DNA from: Flavimaricola marinus
GTDB taxonomy: Bacteria; Pseudomonadota; Alphaproteobacteria; Rhodobacterales; Rhodobacteraceae
Length of the DNA stretch: 64,000 bases
Assembly: GCF_900184895.1 (NCBI RefSeq)
Contig: NZ_FXZK01000002.1
Coordinates: forward strand, 372,001-436,000
Direction of reading: 5' to 3'
Shown: positions 16,720-27,471 of the stretch, in pieces
Layout of the letters: each line of letters begins with the position of its first letter
Position numbering within the stretch: the first letter of the stretch is position 1
Position numbers and translations under genes: made by a program
Notes under the pieces: generated by a model
The model's input: the letters and a program-made list of their open reading frames with translations, nothing else
What the model was told of the DNA's origin: nothing
The model's database searches: none

Positions 16720-17856
16720 CTAAATATCCCCGCCGGAGGCTCCCACAGCCGCAAGAAGCGTGCCGGGGCGGCTCACCGTGCCGCCGCCCACAGCGGCCCT
16801 GACACCCGTCGTCCCCGGACATGACGTCGGCAGCCCCATTGCGACCCTAGCGGCAAGAAATGCAAAAGCCTGCGCCTCCAGCATGTCGCCGTCCAGTCCG
16901 ACGGCTTCGACCGGGTCGACCGGGATTTGCGCGGCGGCGGCCAGCATCTTCATCATCGTCGTGTTGTGCCGCCCGCCGCCCGTCACCAGAATCCGGGACG
17001 GCGGCCGCGGGCAGAACCCGAGCCCCTCGTGCACAGCCTGAGCCGCACAGGCGGTCAATGTCGCTGCGGCATCCGCATCCGAAAGAGTTTCGACCGAATG
17101 GATAAGGCTGCCCCAAGCGTCCCGATCCAGTGATTTCGGCGGCATCCGGTGGAAGAAGCGGTGGCTCAGAAACGATGCCACGATCTGGTCGTCGACCGTC
17201 CCTGCGGCCGCCAAGGCACCGTCTTGATCTCGGTCCTGCCCGCGCCGACCGTGCATCAGATCATTGATCGGCGCGTTGGCCGGACCGGTATCAAAGGCGA
17301 GAAGCGCGCCGTCGGCCTCTGGTTTCTCGGCAGTCGGATCGACCCAGGTGAGGTTGCCGACACCGCCCAGATTGAGGAAGACGAGTGGTTCCCGAGCCTT
17401 GACATACCGCGCCAGCGCGAAGTGATAGAACGGCGCGAGCGGCGCGCCCTCTCCGCCCAATTTGACATCTGCGCTGCGGAAATCCCACACGACGGGCCAG
17501 CCAAGAACCTCGGCAAGAATGGCACCGTCTCCGACTTGCAAGGTGCCCTGCCCCGACGGGTCATGGGCCAATGTCTGTCCGTGAAAGCCGACGAGATCGA
17601 CCGGGTCGAACTGGCTGAGCAGTTCGGCATGGGCGGTTTCGACCACTTCGGCCGCCGCCTCGACCGCAGGACCGCCCCATTGCCCCAAAGCGGCGCGCAA
17701 GATCGATTGCTCATCCGCGTCATAGGGCCGGAAAGCCGAACGCCCGAACCCCAGTACATTCTGGCCATCGGTTTCGATCACCGCGGCATCGACCCCGTCA
17801 AGGGACGTGCCCGACATCGCCCCCAAAACACGCACTTTGGCGCCTGCCTTTAACAT
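16720..17856 (-). CDS. anmK: Anhydro-N-acetylmuramic acid kinase
   Basis: A 378-residue AnmK, which hydrolyses and phosphorylates 1,6-anhydro-MurNAc to MurNAc-6-phosphate in cell-wall recycling. The ATP-binding opening [18 protein letters not shown], the substrate loop [38 protein letters not shown] in outline, and the C-terminal [10 protein letters not shown] are all present. Length fits the family. It is divergent from tyrS with 82 bp between starts, a common pairing in Rhodobacterales. Confidence 0.95.
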   Translation of the reverse strand: MLKAGAKVRVLGAMSGTSLDGVDAAVIETDGQNVLGFGRSAFRPYDADEQSILRAALGQWGGPAVEAAAEVVETAHAELLSQFDPVDLVGFHGQTLAHDPSGQGTLQVGDGAILAEVLGWPVVWDFRSADVKLGGEGAPLAPFYHFALARYVKAREPLVFLNLGGVGNLTWVDPTAEKPEADGALLAFDTGPANAPINDLMHGRRGQDRDQDGALAAAGTVDDQIVASFLSHRFFHRMPPKSLDRDAWGSLIHSVETLSDADAAATLTACAAQAVHEGLGFCPRPPSRILVTGGGRHNTTMMKMLAAAAQIPVDPVEAVGLDGDMLEAQAFAFLAARVAMGLPTSCPGTTGVRAAVGGGTVSRPGTLLAAVGASGGDI

Positions 17857-17938
17857 CTGCTTCCCCTTGGCCTAATCGGCCCCTATAGATTGCCCCCAAC
17901 CCCCAGTCGGGACAAGCCCATACCCCAAGGACCGTCAG

Positions 17939-19189
17939 ATGACCTACCATCCAAAATCCGAATTCATCACCGAGATCTCGGCGCGTGGATTTCTGGCAGA
18001 TTGCACAAACTTGCAAGAGCTGGACGAGCGCCTCGCCCGCGAGGTCGTCACCGGCTATATTGGTTATGATCTGACGGCCAGTTCACTGCACATCGGCAAC
18101 CTCGTGCAGATCATGTTGCTGCGCTGGATGCAGAAGACCGGTCACCGCCCCATCACTCTGATGGGCGGCGGAACCACCAAGGTCGGCGACCCGTCCGGCA
18201 AGGACGAGATGCGCAAGATGCTGAGCATCGAGCAGATCAACGAGAACGCCAATTCGATCCGCAGTGTCTTCTCGCGCTACATTTCCTATGGCGACGGTCC
18301 GACGGATTCGCCGCTCGTCAACAATGCCGAGTGGCTCGACAAGCTCGGCTATATCGAGTTCCTCCGCGATATCGGTCCGCATTTCACGATCAATCGCCTG
18401 CTGTCGTTCGAGAGCGTGAAATCCCGCCTCGATCGCGAACAATCGCTGAGCTTTATTGAGTTCAACTATATGTTGTTGCAGGCCTATGATTACCTCGAGT
18501 TGCACCGCCGCTACGGCTGTATCCTGCAGATGGGCGGCTCGGATCAGTGGGGCAACATCGTCTCGGGAACCGATCTGATCCGCCGCGTTCTGTCGAAGGA
18601 TGCCTATGGCCTGACCACCCCGCTCGTGACCCGCGCAGATGGCAAGAAGATGGGCAAATCCGTCGATGGCGCGGTCTGGCTCAACGAGGACCGGATGTCG
18701 TCGTATGACTTCTGGCAGTGGTGGCGCAACGTGGCCGACGCCGACGTGGGCAAATTCCTGAAGATGTTCACTGAAATGCCGGTGTCGGAGTGCGACCGGT
18801 TGGGCGCCTTGGGGGGGTCTGAAATCAACGAGGCGAAGGTGATCCTCGCCAATGAAGTGACCGGCCTGCTGCACGGAGCAAGCGCTGCCGAGGCGGCGGA
18901 GGCGACAGCCCGTGAGGTCTTTGAGCGCGGCGGCGTCGGCGACGATTTGCCGACACTGACCCTGACCCCCGCCGAGATCGCCGATGGCATTTCGATCGTT
19001 CAGGTCATCGTTCGCGCGGGTCTTGCGTCGTCCGGCAAGGAGGCTAAGCGCCTGATCTCCGACAACGGCGCCCGCATCGACGACCAGCCACTTACCGATG
19101 CCGGCCTGATGCTGGATGCGGCCGCTCTGTCGAGCCCCGTCAAGCTGAGCGCCGGCAAGAAGCGTCATGCATTGGTGCAACTGGGCTAG
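17939..19189 (+). CDS. tyrS: Tyrosyl-tRNA synthetase
   Basis: A 416-residue class I synthetase charging tRNA-Tyr. The HIGH-type motif is [10 protein letters not shown] near residue 50, tyrosine-binding YDLTA and GSDQWGN are present, and the KMSKS loop reads KKMGKS near residue 236. The C-terminus holds an S4 RNA-binding domain ([22 protein letters not shown] in outline). Length is normal. Its 3' end overlaps by 3 bp a small convergent membrane-protein gene. Confidence 0.98.
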   Translation: MTYHPKSEFITEISARGFLADCTNLQELDERLAREVVTGYIGYDLTASSLHIGNLVQIMLLRWMQKTGHRPITLMGGGTTKVGDPSGKDEMRKMLSIEQINENANSIRSVFSRYISYGDGPTDSPLVNNAEWLDKLGYIEFLRDIGPHFTINRLLSFESVKSRLDREQSLSFIEFNYMLLQAYDYLELHRRYGCILQMGGSDQWGNIVSGTDLIRRVLSKDAYGLTTPLVTRADGKKMGKSVDGAVWLNEDRMSSYDFWQWWRNVADADVGKFLKMFTEMPVSECDRLGALGGSEINEAKVILANEVTGLLHGASAAEAAEATAREVFERGGVGDDLPTLTLTPAEIADGISIVQVIVRAGLASSGKEAKRLISDNGARIDDQPLTDAGLMLDAAALSSPVKLSAGKKRHALVQLG

Positions 19190-19329
19190 AGCGCCCAGTC
19201 CACCAAGCCGATCAGCGCCCCGAGGGGGATTGCCACACACAGTGCGAAGAGTGCCGCCCCGATCCGCGTCAACCGCGGGCCGGGTGCGTCGTGGCCCAGA
19301 ACCGGGCCGGGGGTTGCGCGTTTTTTCAT
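19186..19329 (-). CDS. Small single-pass membrane protein (47 residues)
   Basis: Reading on the minus strand from the ATG complementary to 19327-19329 gives a 47-residue protein: a basic start ([20 protein letters not shown]), one hydrophobic helix ([20 protein letters not shown]) and a short acidic/aromatic end (VDWAL). Its stop codon overlaps the tyrS stop by 3 bp. The basic start followed by one clean helix looks like a genuine small membrane protein, not a shadow frame. Function unknown. Confidence 0.6.
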   Translation of the reverse strand: MKKRATPGPVLGHDAPGPRLTRIGAALFALCVAIPLGALIGLVDWAL

Positions 19330-19366
19330 AGCCGCATTAACCCCGCTTTAGGTTTCAAGCGCGTTA

Positions 19367-20434
19367 ATGCGCCCCATGTCAGATCTCCGTCCAGACGCAT
19401 TTTCCGATCTCGTCACTGGCGGGCCGATGCTGCCACTTCAGCAGCATCCTCTCTATGGCAAGGCGGTTGGCCTGATGGGCCGACACAGCGAGATCGTACC
19501 CCTTTGCGCCAATGGCGCTGATCTGGGCGAGGCTCAGATCGTGTGGCGCGATATGGGCCCACTTGGCATTCAGGGGTTGCTCCCCCGCGGACCCCAGTTC
19601 GAGGCCGGCACGCCGGATCAGCAGGCCGAGGCGCTCAGATCGCTCTCGGGCCACGGCTTGCGCATGATCGAAGCCGAGGCCCCTCATCCTGCGCTTCGAG
19701 CGGCTGGCTATGTCCAGGTCTTGACCCCTGCCCACATGGCGGAACTGCCTTTGGACGGGACCAAAGCGGATCGTCGCGCGCGCGCGCATCCCAAATGGCG
19801 CGCCAGCCTTCGCAAAGCCGAAGCCGCAGGTCTCAAGCTGCGCACGCAGCCCTATCGCGGTCAGCCCGGCCATTGGCTGTTGGACCGCGAAGCAGCCGCG
19901 CGCAAGACCAAGGGCTACCATGGTCTGCCCGCTGTCCTGCCCCTCGCCCTCGGTCAAGCCGATCCGAATGCCCTGCGCATGTTTTGGGCCGAAAAGGCGG
20001 GAGAGCCGGTGGCGGGCATGCTTTTTGTCCGACACGGGCAGGTTGCCACCTATCTGACCGGATGGACCGGACAGGACGGACGCAACTGCTGCGCGCATCA
20101 TCTGCTTATGATGACGGCAGCCGATTGGCTGGCCGCGCGGGGCCATCGGCGGCTGGACATGGGCCAGGTGGACACACGGGCCGCGTCGGGACTTGCCCGG
20201 TTCAAGATCGGGAGCGGCGCGGCGGTCAGAGCCTTGGGCGGAAGCTGGCTGCGACTGCCGTTTTGCGGCCGTCCGCGCAAGGTCCACACTGGAAAAGCGA
20301 TGTCGAAGCCGCTAAACCCGCTCGACACACCTTTCAGTTCTCTGGCGGCTCATGACAAAAACGATCCTAGAACGCTGCGAAAACCACGGCCTGCGGATGA
20401 CAGAGCAGCGGCGAACGATCGCTCGCGTTCTTGA
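19367..20434 (+). CDS. GNAT/FemAB-like N-acyltransferase
   Basis: Up to 355 residues; a second ATG at 19376 is equally possible and neither has a strong ribosome site. The core (RARAHPKWRASLRKAEAAGL, FWAEKAGEPVAGMLFVRHGQVATYLTGWTG in outline, then LDMGQVDTRAASGLARFKIGSGA) matches the FemAB/GNAT fold with acyl-CoA-type acetyl transfer. The last 28 codons overlap the start of fur by 83 bp in another frame, unusually long for same-strand neighbours; the conserved domain ends before the overlap. Substrate unknown. Confidence 0.7.
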   Translation: MRPMSDLRPDAFSDLVTGGPMLPLQQHPLYGKAVGLMGRHSEIVPLCANGADLGEAQIVWRDMGPLGIQGLLPRGPQFEAGTPDQQAEALRSLSGHGLRMIEAEAPHPALRAAGYVQVLTPAHMAELPLDGTKADRRARAHPKWRASLRKAEAAGLKLRTQPYRGQPGHWLLDREAAARKTKGYHGLPAVLPLALGQADPNALRMFWAEKAGEPVAGMLFVRHGQVATYLTGWTGQDGRNCCAHHLLMMTAADWLAARGHRRLDMGQVDTRAASGLARFKIGSGAAVRALGGSWLRLPFCGRPRKVHTGKAMSKPLNPLDTPFSSLAAHDKNDPRTLRKPRPADDRAAANDRSRS

Positions 20435-20765
20435 GGCCGCAGACGACCACCCGGATGTGGACGAGCTTTTCCGCCGCGCATCGGCAGAAGATCCGCGGAT
20501 CTCGATCGCAACCGTATACCGGACGGTCAAGCTGTTCGAGGAATCGGGGATCCTGGAAAAGCACGAATTCGGGGATGGCCGCGCGCGCTATGAAACCGCT
20601 GACCGAGATCACCATGACCATCTCATCGACATGCACTCTGGTGAGGTCATCGAATTCGTCGATCCAGAGATCGAGGCGTTGCAGGAAAAGATCGCCGAAC
20701 GTTTGGGTTATCGGCTGAAGGGCCACCGGCTGGAATTGTATGGCGTGCCACTGAAGAAATCATAG
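20352..20765 (+). CDS. fur: Fur-family metalloregulator (Fur/Mur)
   Basis: A 137-residue regulator. The winged helix (LRMTEQRRTIARVL, SIATVYRTVKLFEESGILEKHEF in outline) is at about residues 15-75, and the metal site is in RDHHDHLIDMHSGEVIEF at about residues 85-102. There is no CxxC structural zinc pair, as in many alphaproteobacterial Fur proteins, which in Rhodobacteraceae often act as the manganese-responsive Mur. The start lies inside the preceding acyltransferase gene, implying translational coupling or a promoter within that gene. Confidence 0.92.
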   Translation: MTKTILERCENHGLRMTEQRRTIARVLEAADDHPDVDELFRRASAEDPRISIATVYRTVKLFEESGILEKHEFGDGRARYETADRDHHDHLIDMHSGEVIEFVDPEIEALQEKIAERLGYRLKGHRLELYGVPLKKS

Positions 20766-21109
20766 GGCCGTGCTAGTTGTTGGGGCCTGATCCGGTGAAC
20801 CGCGTTCATTTGCGAATGGCATTTGATCACTGAAGAGCGGGTCCCTCGGTCTGACCGAGCCCGGCGAAAACGTGATCCGGGTCAGTGTCAGTGTCAGTGT
20901 CAGTGTCAGCTGAATGGCCGCCTATGTGACTGTCGGCACATGAGGAATCACAATAATCAACGGTTCCGCCATCGCGAAAAGACCTGCGAATGGTCATGCC
21001 AGTGAAGGCAGCCGATCCACGGACCAATTCGATCCAAGGCGGGGGTTTCCTTACCACTGACAAGGCAGTACCACCGTGGCAATCTATCCCGAACCGAAAG
21101 CCTATCTCG
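20766..21109. other. Intergenic region with hexamer repeat
   Basis: About 340 bp between fur and the EamA transporter. It contains the GTCAGT tandem repeat at 20881-20909. Small open frames here show no domains. Confidence 0.5.
20881..20909. repeat. Tandem hexamer repeat (GTCAGT)4.8
   Basis: Four exact copies of GTCAGT followed by a fifth partial GTCAG, in the non-coding gap after fur. Such arrays vary in copy number by slippage; no regulatory role can be shown here. Confidence 0.9.
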
Positions 21110-22003
21110 ATGGAAAACCTGCGCGGTGCTCTTTTCATGATCCTCGCGATGGCTCTGTTCGCGGTCGAGGACATGTTCATCAAATTGATGTCCGTGGACC
21201 TGCCGACAGGACAAATTCTGGTCATCCTCGGGCTGGGGGGCGGACTGGTCTTTGCGGTCATGGCCTTTTTAAGAAGGCAGACGCTTTGGACACGGGCTCT
21301 GCTTCACAGGATCGTTCTGGCGCGGACAGCCGCCGAAGTGATCGGCACCGTCGGTTTCGTGACGGCATTGGCCCTGACCGACATCACACTGGCCTCGGCC
21401 ATCTTGCAAGCCCTTCCACTGGTCGTCACCCTTGGCGCCGCGTTCTTTCTAGGTGAGCAGGTCGGCATTCGCCGCTGGAGCGCAATCGCGGTCGGTTTTG
21501 CCGGCGTGCTGCTGGTGATACGGCCGGGGCTCGACGCCTTCGAGCCGGCTTCGCTTTTCGCGGTTCAGGCGGTCATTGCATTGGGCGCGCGCGACCTGCT
21601 GACCCGTGTCACGCCTCGCCAAACCACTGCCGAGCAGATGTCGATCATGGCTTTTCTGGGCATCGCCGTCGCCGGGGGCGCATTGCTGCTGACGTTCGAT
21701 CAGAGCTTTGCCCCGGTCAATGCCCGCAACGCCACCTTTGCCGTCGCCACCGTTTTGATCGGGGTCATCGCATACCTGACGATCGTGGCCGCGACACGAA
21801 CCGGCGACGTCGGTGCCGTGGCCCCCTTTCGTTACTCACGGATTGCTTTCGCATTGGTGGCAGGAGTTCTCGTCTTTAGGGAACGCCCGGATGCAGCGAC
21901 CCTGATTGGCGCGGCGATCATCGTCGCGTCTGGCGTCTACACATTGATCCGCACCCGACAGCGCAAGGGGGCCGCTTCCCTCCCCGGCGGGACCGGGATA
22001 TAG
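21110..22003 (+). CDS. EamA/DMT-family inner-membrane transporter
   Basis: A 297-residue membrane protein with about ten hydrophobic helices in two EamA repeats: NLRGALFMILAMALFAVEDMFIK opens the first and AFLGIAVAGGALLLTF the second half. It starts at the ATG at 21110, where the first helix begins; a longer frame from 20990 adds 40 non-hydrophobic residues and is rejected. The family exports or imports metabolites such as amino acids or nucleosides; substrate is not evident. Confidence 0.85.
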   Translation: MENLRGALFMILAMALFAVEDMFIKLMSVDLPTGQILVILGLGGGLVFAVMAFLRRQTLWTRALLHRIVLARTAAEVIGTVGFVTALALTDITLASAILQALPLVVTLGAAFFLGEQVGIRRWSAIAVGFAGVLLVIRPGLDAFEPASLFAVQAVIALGARDLLTRVTPRQTTAEQMSIMAFLGIAVAGGALLLTFDQSFAPVNARNATFAVATVLIGVIAYLTIVAATRTGDVGAVAPFRYSRIAFALVAGVLVFRERPDAATLIGAAIIVASGVYTLIRTRQRKGAASLPGGTGI

Positions 22004-22007
22004 CTAG

Positions 22008-23318
<1,311 letters not shown>

Positions 23319-23342
23319 CCCGCATCGCACTATCCGGCACTT

Positions 23343-23375
23343 CGGTGCGCGCCGCCTTTGTGAAGGCGCGCACCG
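23343..23375 (+). terminator. Hairpin after eno
   Basis: CGGTGCGCGCC and GGCGCGCACCG form a perfect 11-bp stem with an 11-nt loop, 24 bp after the eno stop. No T-run follows, so it may be a transcript-stabilising or Rho-assisted end. Confidence 0.55.
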
Positions 23376-23480
23376 ATCGGGGCGCCCGTAAGGGGAGCGG
23401 GCAACCCAATTGGCCAGTTCTGATCGCGGGCAAGCGATTTCATCCCCTTTCGCCAATCTGAGGATTCCGAGGATCAAGCA

Positions 23481-23903
23481 ATGACCGCCGATGATCTGAT
23501 CGCCCGACTGGCGCTCTCTCCACATCCAGAAGGCGGTTGGTATCTCCAGACATGGGCCGCCGAGAACGCTGGCCGCGCCACCGGCACATGCATTTATTTC
23601 CTGCTCAAGTCAGGCGAATCCAGTCATTGGCACAGGGTCGATGCGACCGAGATCTGGCATTTCTATGCTGGCACTCCGCTGATCCTGAGCCTTTCGCAGT
23701 CTGACGAAGGCCCTGCAGTGGATCATATCCTCGGCCCGGATTTCACGCGCGGCCAGCAGCCTCAGATCATTGTCCCGACCGGGTATTGGCAATCCGCTCG
23801 GGCCGAGCATGGATGGGCCTTGGTCGGTTGCACTGTGAGCCCCGGTTTTCAGTTCGAAGGCTTCACCCTCGCGCCCCCCGATTTCGACATACCAAGGGCC
23901 TGA
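23481..23903 (+). CDS. Cupin protein, DUF985 family
   Basis: A 140-residue cupin_5 (DUF985) protein. HPEGGWYLQTW at the start, CIYFLLKSGESSHWHRVDATEIWHFYAG in outline, and VPTGYWQSARAEHGWALVGCTVSPGFQFEGF in outline match the family, which includes yeast YML079w. The fold suggests small-molecule binding; no reaction is established. The TusA-like gene starts 3 bp downstream, so the two are probably cotranscribed. Confidence 0.85.
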   Translation: MTADDLIARLALSPHPEGGWYLQTWAAENAGRATGTCIYFLLKSGESSHWHRVDATEIWHFYAGTPLILSLSQSDEGPAVDHILGPDFTRGQQPQIIVPTGYWQSARAEHGWALVGCTVSPGFQFEGFTLAPPDFDIPRA

Positions 23904-23906
23904 CCG

Positions 23907-24131
23907 ATGCGCCTAAGAGAGCTAGATACGACCGGTCTCCTGTGCCCCCTGCCCGTCCTCAAGGCCCGCAAGGTGTTGGCAGGGCTTCAACCGGGGGCGC
24001 TGTTGCAGGTGAGTGCGGATGATCCGGCCAGTTTGGTCGACATCCCTCATTTCTGCACGGAAGCCGGTCATACGCTGATCCGCCAATCCGACGAGAACGG
24101 CGTCTTCCATTTTGTCATTCGGCGCGGCTGA
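23907..24131 (+). CDS. TusA-family sulfurtransferase
   Basis: A 74-residue TusA/SirA-like protein. LDTTGLLCPLPVLKARKVL carries the conserved CPxP motif with the persulfide-carrying Cys at residue 13, followed by the alpha-beta sandwich (LLQVSADDPASLVDIPHFC). It relays sulfur, for example to tRNA thiolation or molybdenum-cofactor enzymes. It is 3 bp downstream of the DUF985 gene. Confidence 0.88.
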   Translation: MRLRELDTTGLLCPLPVLKARKVLAGLQPGALLQVSADDPASLVDIPHFCTEAGHTLIRQSDENGVFHFVIRRG

Positions 24132-24156
24132 TCTCGCTGCCGGTCTGTGAACGAAA

Positions 24157-24182
24157 ACGGCCAGCGCGGGGGCGCTGGCCGT
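24157..24182. terminator. Bidirectional intrinsic terminator between tusA-like gene and rne
   Basis: ACGGCCAGCGC and GCGCTGGCCGT form a perfect 11-bp stem with a GGGG loop. On the minus strand it is followed by TTTTCGTT, on the plus strand by ATTCGTTT, so it can serve both converging genes. Confidence 0.75.
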
Positions 24183-24207
24183 ATTCGTTTCGATGCGGTC
24201 GTCCGGC

Positions 24208-27045
24208 CTAGCGGGACAGAGACCACCAGCCACGCCGCTTCGGCTTGTCGCTGGTCGCTTCGTCTTGGGACGCAGCGGAGGTCGTCGCCGGTTCTGGCGT
24301 TGTTTCCGCTTCGTCCGGAGTTGTCGTAGCCAGGGTCTCTGCGACCTCTTCCACCACAGGCGCCGCAGCGGGTTCCGGTGCGGGCTCCGCAGCGGTTTCG
24401 TTCACCTCTGGTGCCTCTACGACCGCAGGCTCTGCTGGGGCCTCCTCGACAGGGGCCTCTTGCACAGGGGCCGCCTTGGGCTTGGCCCGACTGCGGCGTG
24501 GCTTGGCTGCCGGTTTCTCGGCCGGTGCGTCAGCTTCGGCGGTTGATGCGTCTTCGGTCGAGGTTTCGGCTTCGGCCGCATCTGCGACGGGCTTCTTGGC
24601 TCTGCTGCGACGGCGAGGCTTGGGCGCCTCTTCCTTTGCATCCGTTGCGGCGGTGTCGCTTTCAGTCGCCGTAGCTTCGGCAGCAGGTTCCGCCGTTTCC
24701 GGCTGTTCGGCCTCGGCATCGCTGTCGACCTTGCGGCGGCGGCTACGACGGCGCTTTGGCTTCTCGGTGGCTTCTGCCGTCTCGGCCGCCGGTTCGTCCT
24801 TCGACTCGGAGACTACCTCTGCCTTAGCCTCAGCTTGGACTTCGGCGGTTTCGGCACCCTCGGAGGCGTCGCTGGCCGAGGACGAGTCGTCCCCGTTGTC
24901 GCCGTTGGACTCTCCATTGGACTCGCCATTGCCGCCGCGACGACGCCGACGACGACGGCGCTTCTTGCGCGGACGGTCGTCCCCGTCAGCCGGGCCGGGC
25001 GCATCCGCCGATACCGGTTCGACAGGCTCCGCCACCGCGGTGTCGGGTGCCTCGTCTTCGTCAGCCTCGACAACGTCGTCGTCTTCGTCCTCGAACATCA
25101 TCGCCGAGGTCGAAACGACGGGCAGAACGGCCTCGGGCACAGTTCTGGTCGCTGTCTTGAACTTTTCGAGTGTGAAGTCCGGCGAAACGAGGGCGGGATC
25201 GCCTTCGACGCGCACAGCCATGCCGTAACGCATCTCGATCTGGGCGACATGTTCGCGCTTGTAGTTCATCAGGAAGTTCATGATGCCGTAAGGCACCTTG
25301 ACGAGAACCTCCTTGGAGCGACCGCGCACACCCTCTTCTTCGAGTTGGCGCAGGATCGCCAGAGCGACGTTGTCGTCAGAGCGCAGAAGGCCGGTGCCGT
25401 GGCAATGTGGGCAGGGCTGCGTCGTGGCCTCCAACATGCCGGGTCGCAGACGTTGCCGCGACATTTCCATCAAGCCGAACCCCGAAATCCGGCCCACCTG
25501 AATGCGGGCGCGGTCGGTCTTGAGCTTGTCCTTGAGACGCTTTTCGACGGCGGCGTTGTTCTTGCGCTCGTCCATGTCGATGTAGTCGATGACAATCAGA
25601 CCGGCCAAGTCCCGCAGACGAAGCTGTCGGGCGACCTCGTCGGAGGCCTCGAGGTTGGTCTTGAGTGCCGTCTGCTCGATCGAACCTTCCTTGGTGGCGC
25701 GGCCCGAGTTCACGTCGATGGCGACGAGGGCTTCCGTGACGCCGATCACGATGTAGCCGCCGGATGGCAGCTGCACCGTCGGATTGAACATGCCGGCGAG
25801 GTAGCCTTCGACCTGATGGCGCGCGAACAGCGGCAGGCTTTCCATGTAGGGTTTCACGTTCTTGGCGTGGGACGGCATGATCATTTTCATGAAGTCCTTG
25901 GCCGTGCGGTAGCCCTCTGCCCCTTCGACGATCACCTCGTCGATCTCCTTGGAATAGAGATCGCGGATCGACCGTTTGATCAGGTCGCCTTCCTCGTAGA
26001 TTTTCGCGGGCGCGATGGACTTGAGCGTGAGTTCGCGGATCTGCTCCCAGAGCCGCTGCAGGTATTCGTAGTCCCGCTTGATCTCGGCCTTCGTCCGCTG
26101 GCTGCCCGCCGTACGGATGATCAGCCCGGCGCCCTGCGGCACCTCCATGTGGCTGGCGATTTCCTTGAGCTTCTTGCGGTCCGCGATGTTTGTGATCTTG
26201 CGGCTGATGCCGCCGCCACGCGCCGTGTTGGGCATCAGGACGCAGTAACGGCCAGCCAGGGAAAGGTAGGTCGTCAAAGCGGCACCCTTGTTGCCCCGCT
26301 CTTCCTTGACCACCTGCACCAGCATGATCTGCCGGACTTTCACCACTTCCTGAATCTTGTAGCGTTTCGGGCGCGCCTTGCGCACCGGACGCACGTCTTC
26401 GCTATCGTCCTCGTCGGCGACGGATTCGATCGTCTCGTCCTTGTCGACCTGAGCCACGACGAGATCGGCGTCATCGGTGGCGTCGCTGTCGTCGTCCTCG
26501 CCCGCGGCGGGCGTTTCGACAGGCGTTTCGGCGACCAGTTCCATCGGAGAGGACCCTTCCGGCGCATCCCGGTCTTCCTTGCCGTCGTCATCCTCGTCGA
26601 GATCGATGGTTTCCATGCCGGAGACGTCGGCCGTCGCTACTGCGTCGCCCCCCGTCTCGGCAGCTTTGGACCGGCTCCGCGACCGTGAGCGACGCACGCG
26701 CTTGGGCTTGGCGCCTTCGCTTGCTTCGTCGCCATTGCCGTCGTCTTCGCTGGCGGCAAGCGCCCGCTCTTCTTCGAGCAGAGCTTCACGGTCGGCGACC
26801 GGGATCTGATAATAATCGGGATGAATCTCCGAAAACGCCAGAAAACCATGACGATTTCCGCCATAGTCCACGAAGGCCGCCTGCAAGGACGGTTCTACCC
26901 TTGTGACCTTGGCGAGATAGATGTTGCCCGCTAGCTGGCGGCGGGAGGCGCTTTCAAAATCGAATTCCTCGACTTTGTTTCCGTCAACCACCACGACGCG
27001 GGTCTCTTCCGCGTGGGTGGCGTCAATGAGCATTTTCTTAGCCAT
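24208..27045 (-). CDS. rne: Ribonuclease E
   Basis: A 945-residue RNase E/G, the endonuclease core of the RNA degradosome. The start MAKKMLIDATHAEETRVVVVDGN fits the family; the frame open to 27231 is not used. The S1 domain (residues ~35-290) is interrupted at about 95-235 by a long acidic and SR/KR-rich insertion, as in other alphaproteobacteria. Catalytic aspartates lie in VAIDVNSGRATKEG and IVIDYIDMDE, and the zinc-link is CPHCHG. The C-terminal ~320 residues are low-complexity Ala/Glu/Pro with repeated KPKRRRSRRRK-type basic clusters for RNA and partner binding, ending RRGWWSLSR. Confidence 0.97.
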   Translation of the reverse strand: MAKKMLIDATHAEETRVVVVDGNKVEEFDFESASRRQLAGNIYLAKVTRVEPSLQAAFVDYGGNRHGFLAFSEIHPDYYQIPVADREALLEEERALAASEDDGNGDEASEGAKPKRVRRSRSRSRSKAAETGGDAVATADVSGMETIDLDEDDDGKEDRDAPEGSSPMELVAETPVETPAAGEDDDSDATDDADLVVAQVDKDETIESVADEDDSEDVRPVRKARPKRYKIQEVVKVRQIMLVQVVKEERGNKGAALTTYLSLAGRYCVLMPNTARGGGISRKITNIADRKKLKEIASHMEVPQGAGLIIRTAGSQRTKAEIKRDYEYLQRLWEQIRELTLKSIAPAKIYEEGDLIKRSIRDLYSKEIDEVIVEGAEGYRTAKDFMKMIMPSHAKNVKPYMESLPLFARHQVEGYLAGMFNPTVQLPSGGYIVIGVTEALVAIDVNSGRATKEGSIEQTALKTNLEASDEVARQLRLRDLAGLIVIDYIDMDERKNNAAVEKRLKDKLKTDRARIQVGRISGFGLMEMSRQRLRPGMLEATTQPCPHCHGTGLLRSDDNVALAILRQLEEEGVRGRSKEVLVKVPYGIMNFLMNYKREHVAQIEMRYGMAVRVEGDPALVSPDFTLEKFKTATRTVPEAVLPVVSTSAMMFEDEDDDVVEADEDEAPDTAVAEPVEPVSADAPGPADGDDRPRKKRRRRRRRRGGNGESNGESNGDNGDDSSSASDASEGAETAEVQAEAKAEVVSESKDEPAAETAEATEKPKRRRSRRRKVDSDAEAEQPETAEPAAEATATESDTAATDAKEEAPKPRRRSRAKKPVADAAEAETSTEDASTAEADAPAEKPAAKPRRSRAKPKAAPVQEAPVEEAPAEPAVVEAPEVNETAAEPAPEPAAAPVVEEVAETLATTTPDEAETTPEPATTSAASQDEATSDKPKRRGWWSLSR

Positions 27046-27471
27046 GTTATCCGTTCGCACGTCACCGTTTTTGAAGCCCCGGGGGGCGCCAAAGGCCGAT
27101 GAAAGTGTCTGATTAGAGCGATTCGCGCGGCGGCATTCGACGACGGCCCAAGGGCCTTTGCGTCTTTGCCTGCTGTATTCGCGCGTTTCATCGCGTTTCT
27201 TCTCCGACCCCTGCCATCGGCAGGAGCCCATTCAAAGCCCGGCACTTGTCGTTGATACGCAAAGCGCCCGAGGGCAGGTCATCTGGCCCGAGTGGAGCCA
27301 CATCCGTAAAACTGCCGAGAGGAGCGCGGATACGCTGCGCCACAACCCCAGGCAGAAAATCCAACCGCGCGGTCCCACGTCCCAGACATGGCCGCCCGTA
27401 GACCATACATAGGGTCTGTTCGCGTCAATTGACAATGCAAAAGTGGCGAAGCGCCGATCTTTCCGACCCTG
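27046..27471. other. Leader/promoter region of rne, no supported gene
   Basis: About 425 bp between the end of the GT51 gene and the rne start, both on the minus strand. The short frames in it lack domains. By analogy with other bacteria a long rne 5' leader is possible, but no specific structure is claimed. Confidence 0.45.
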
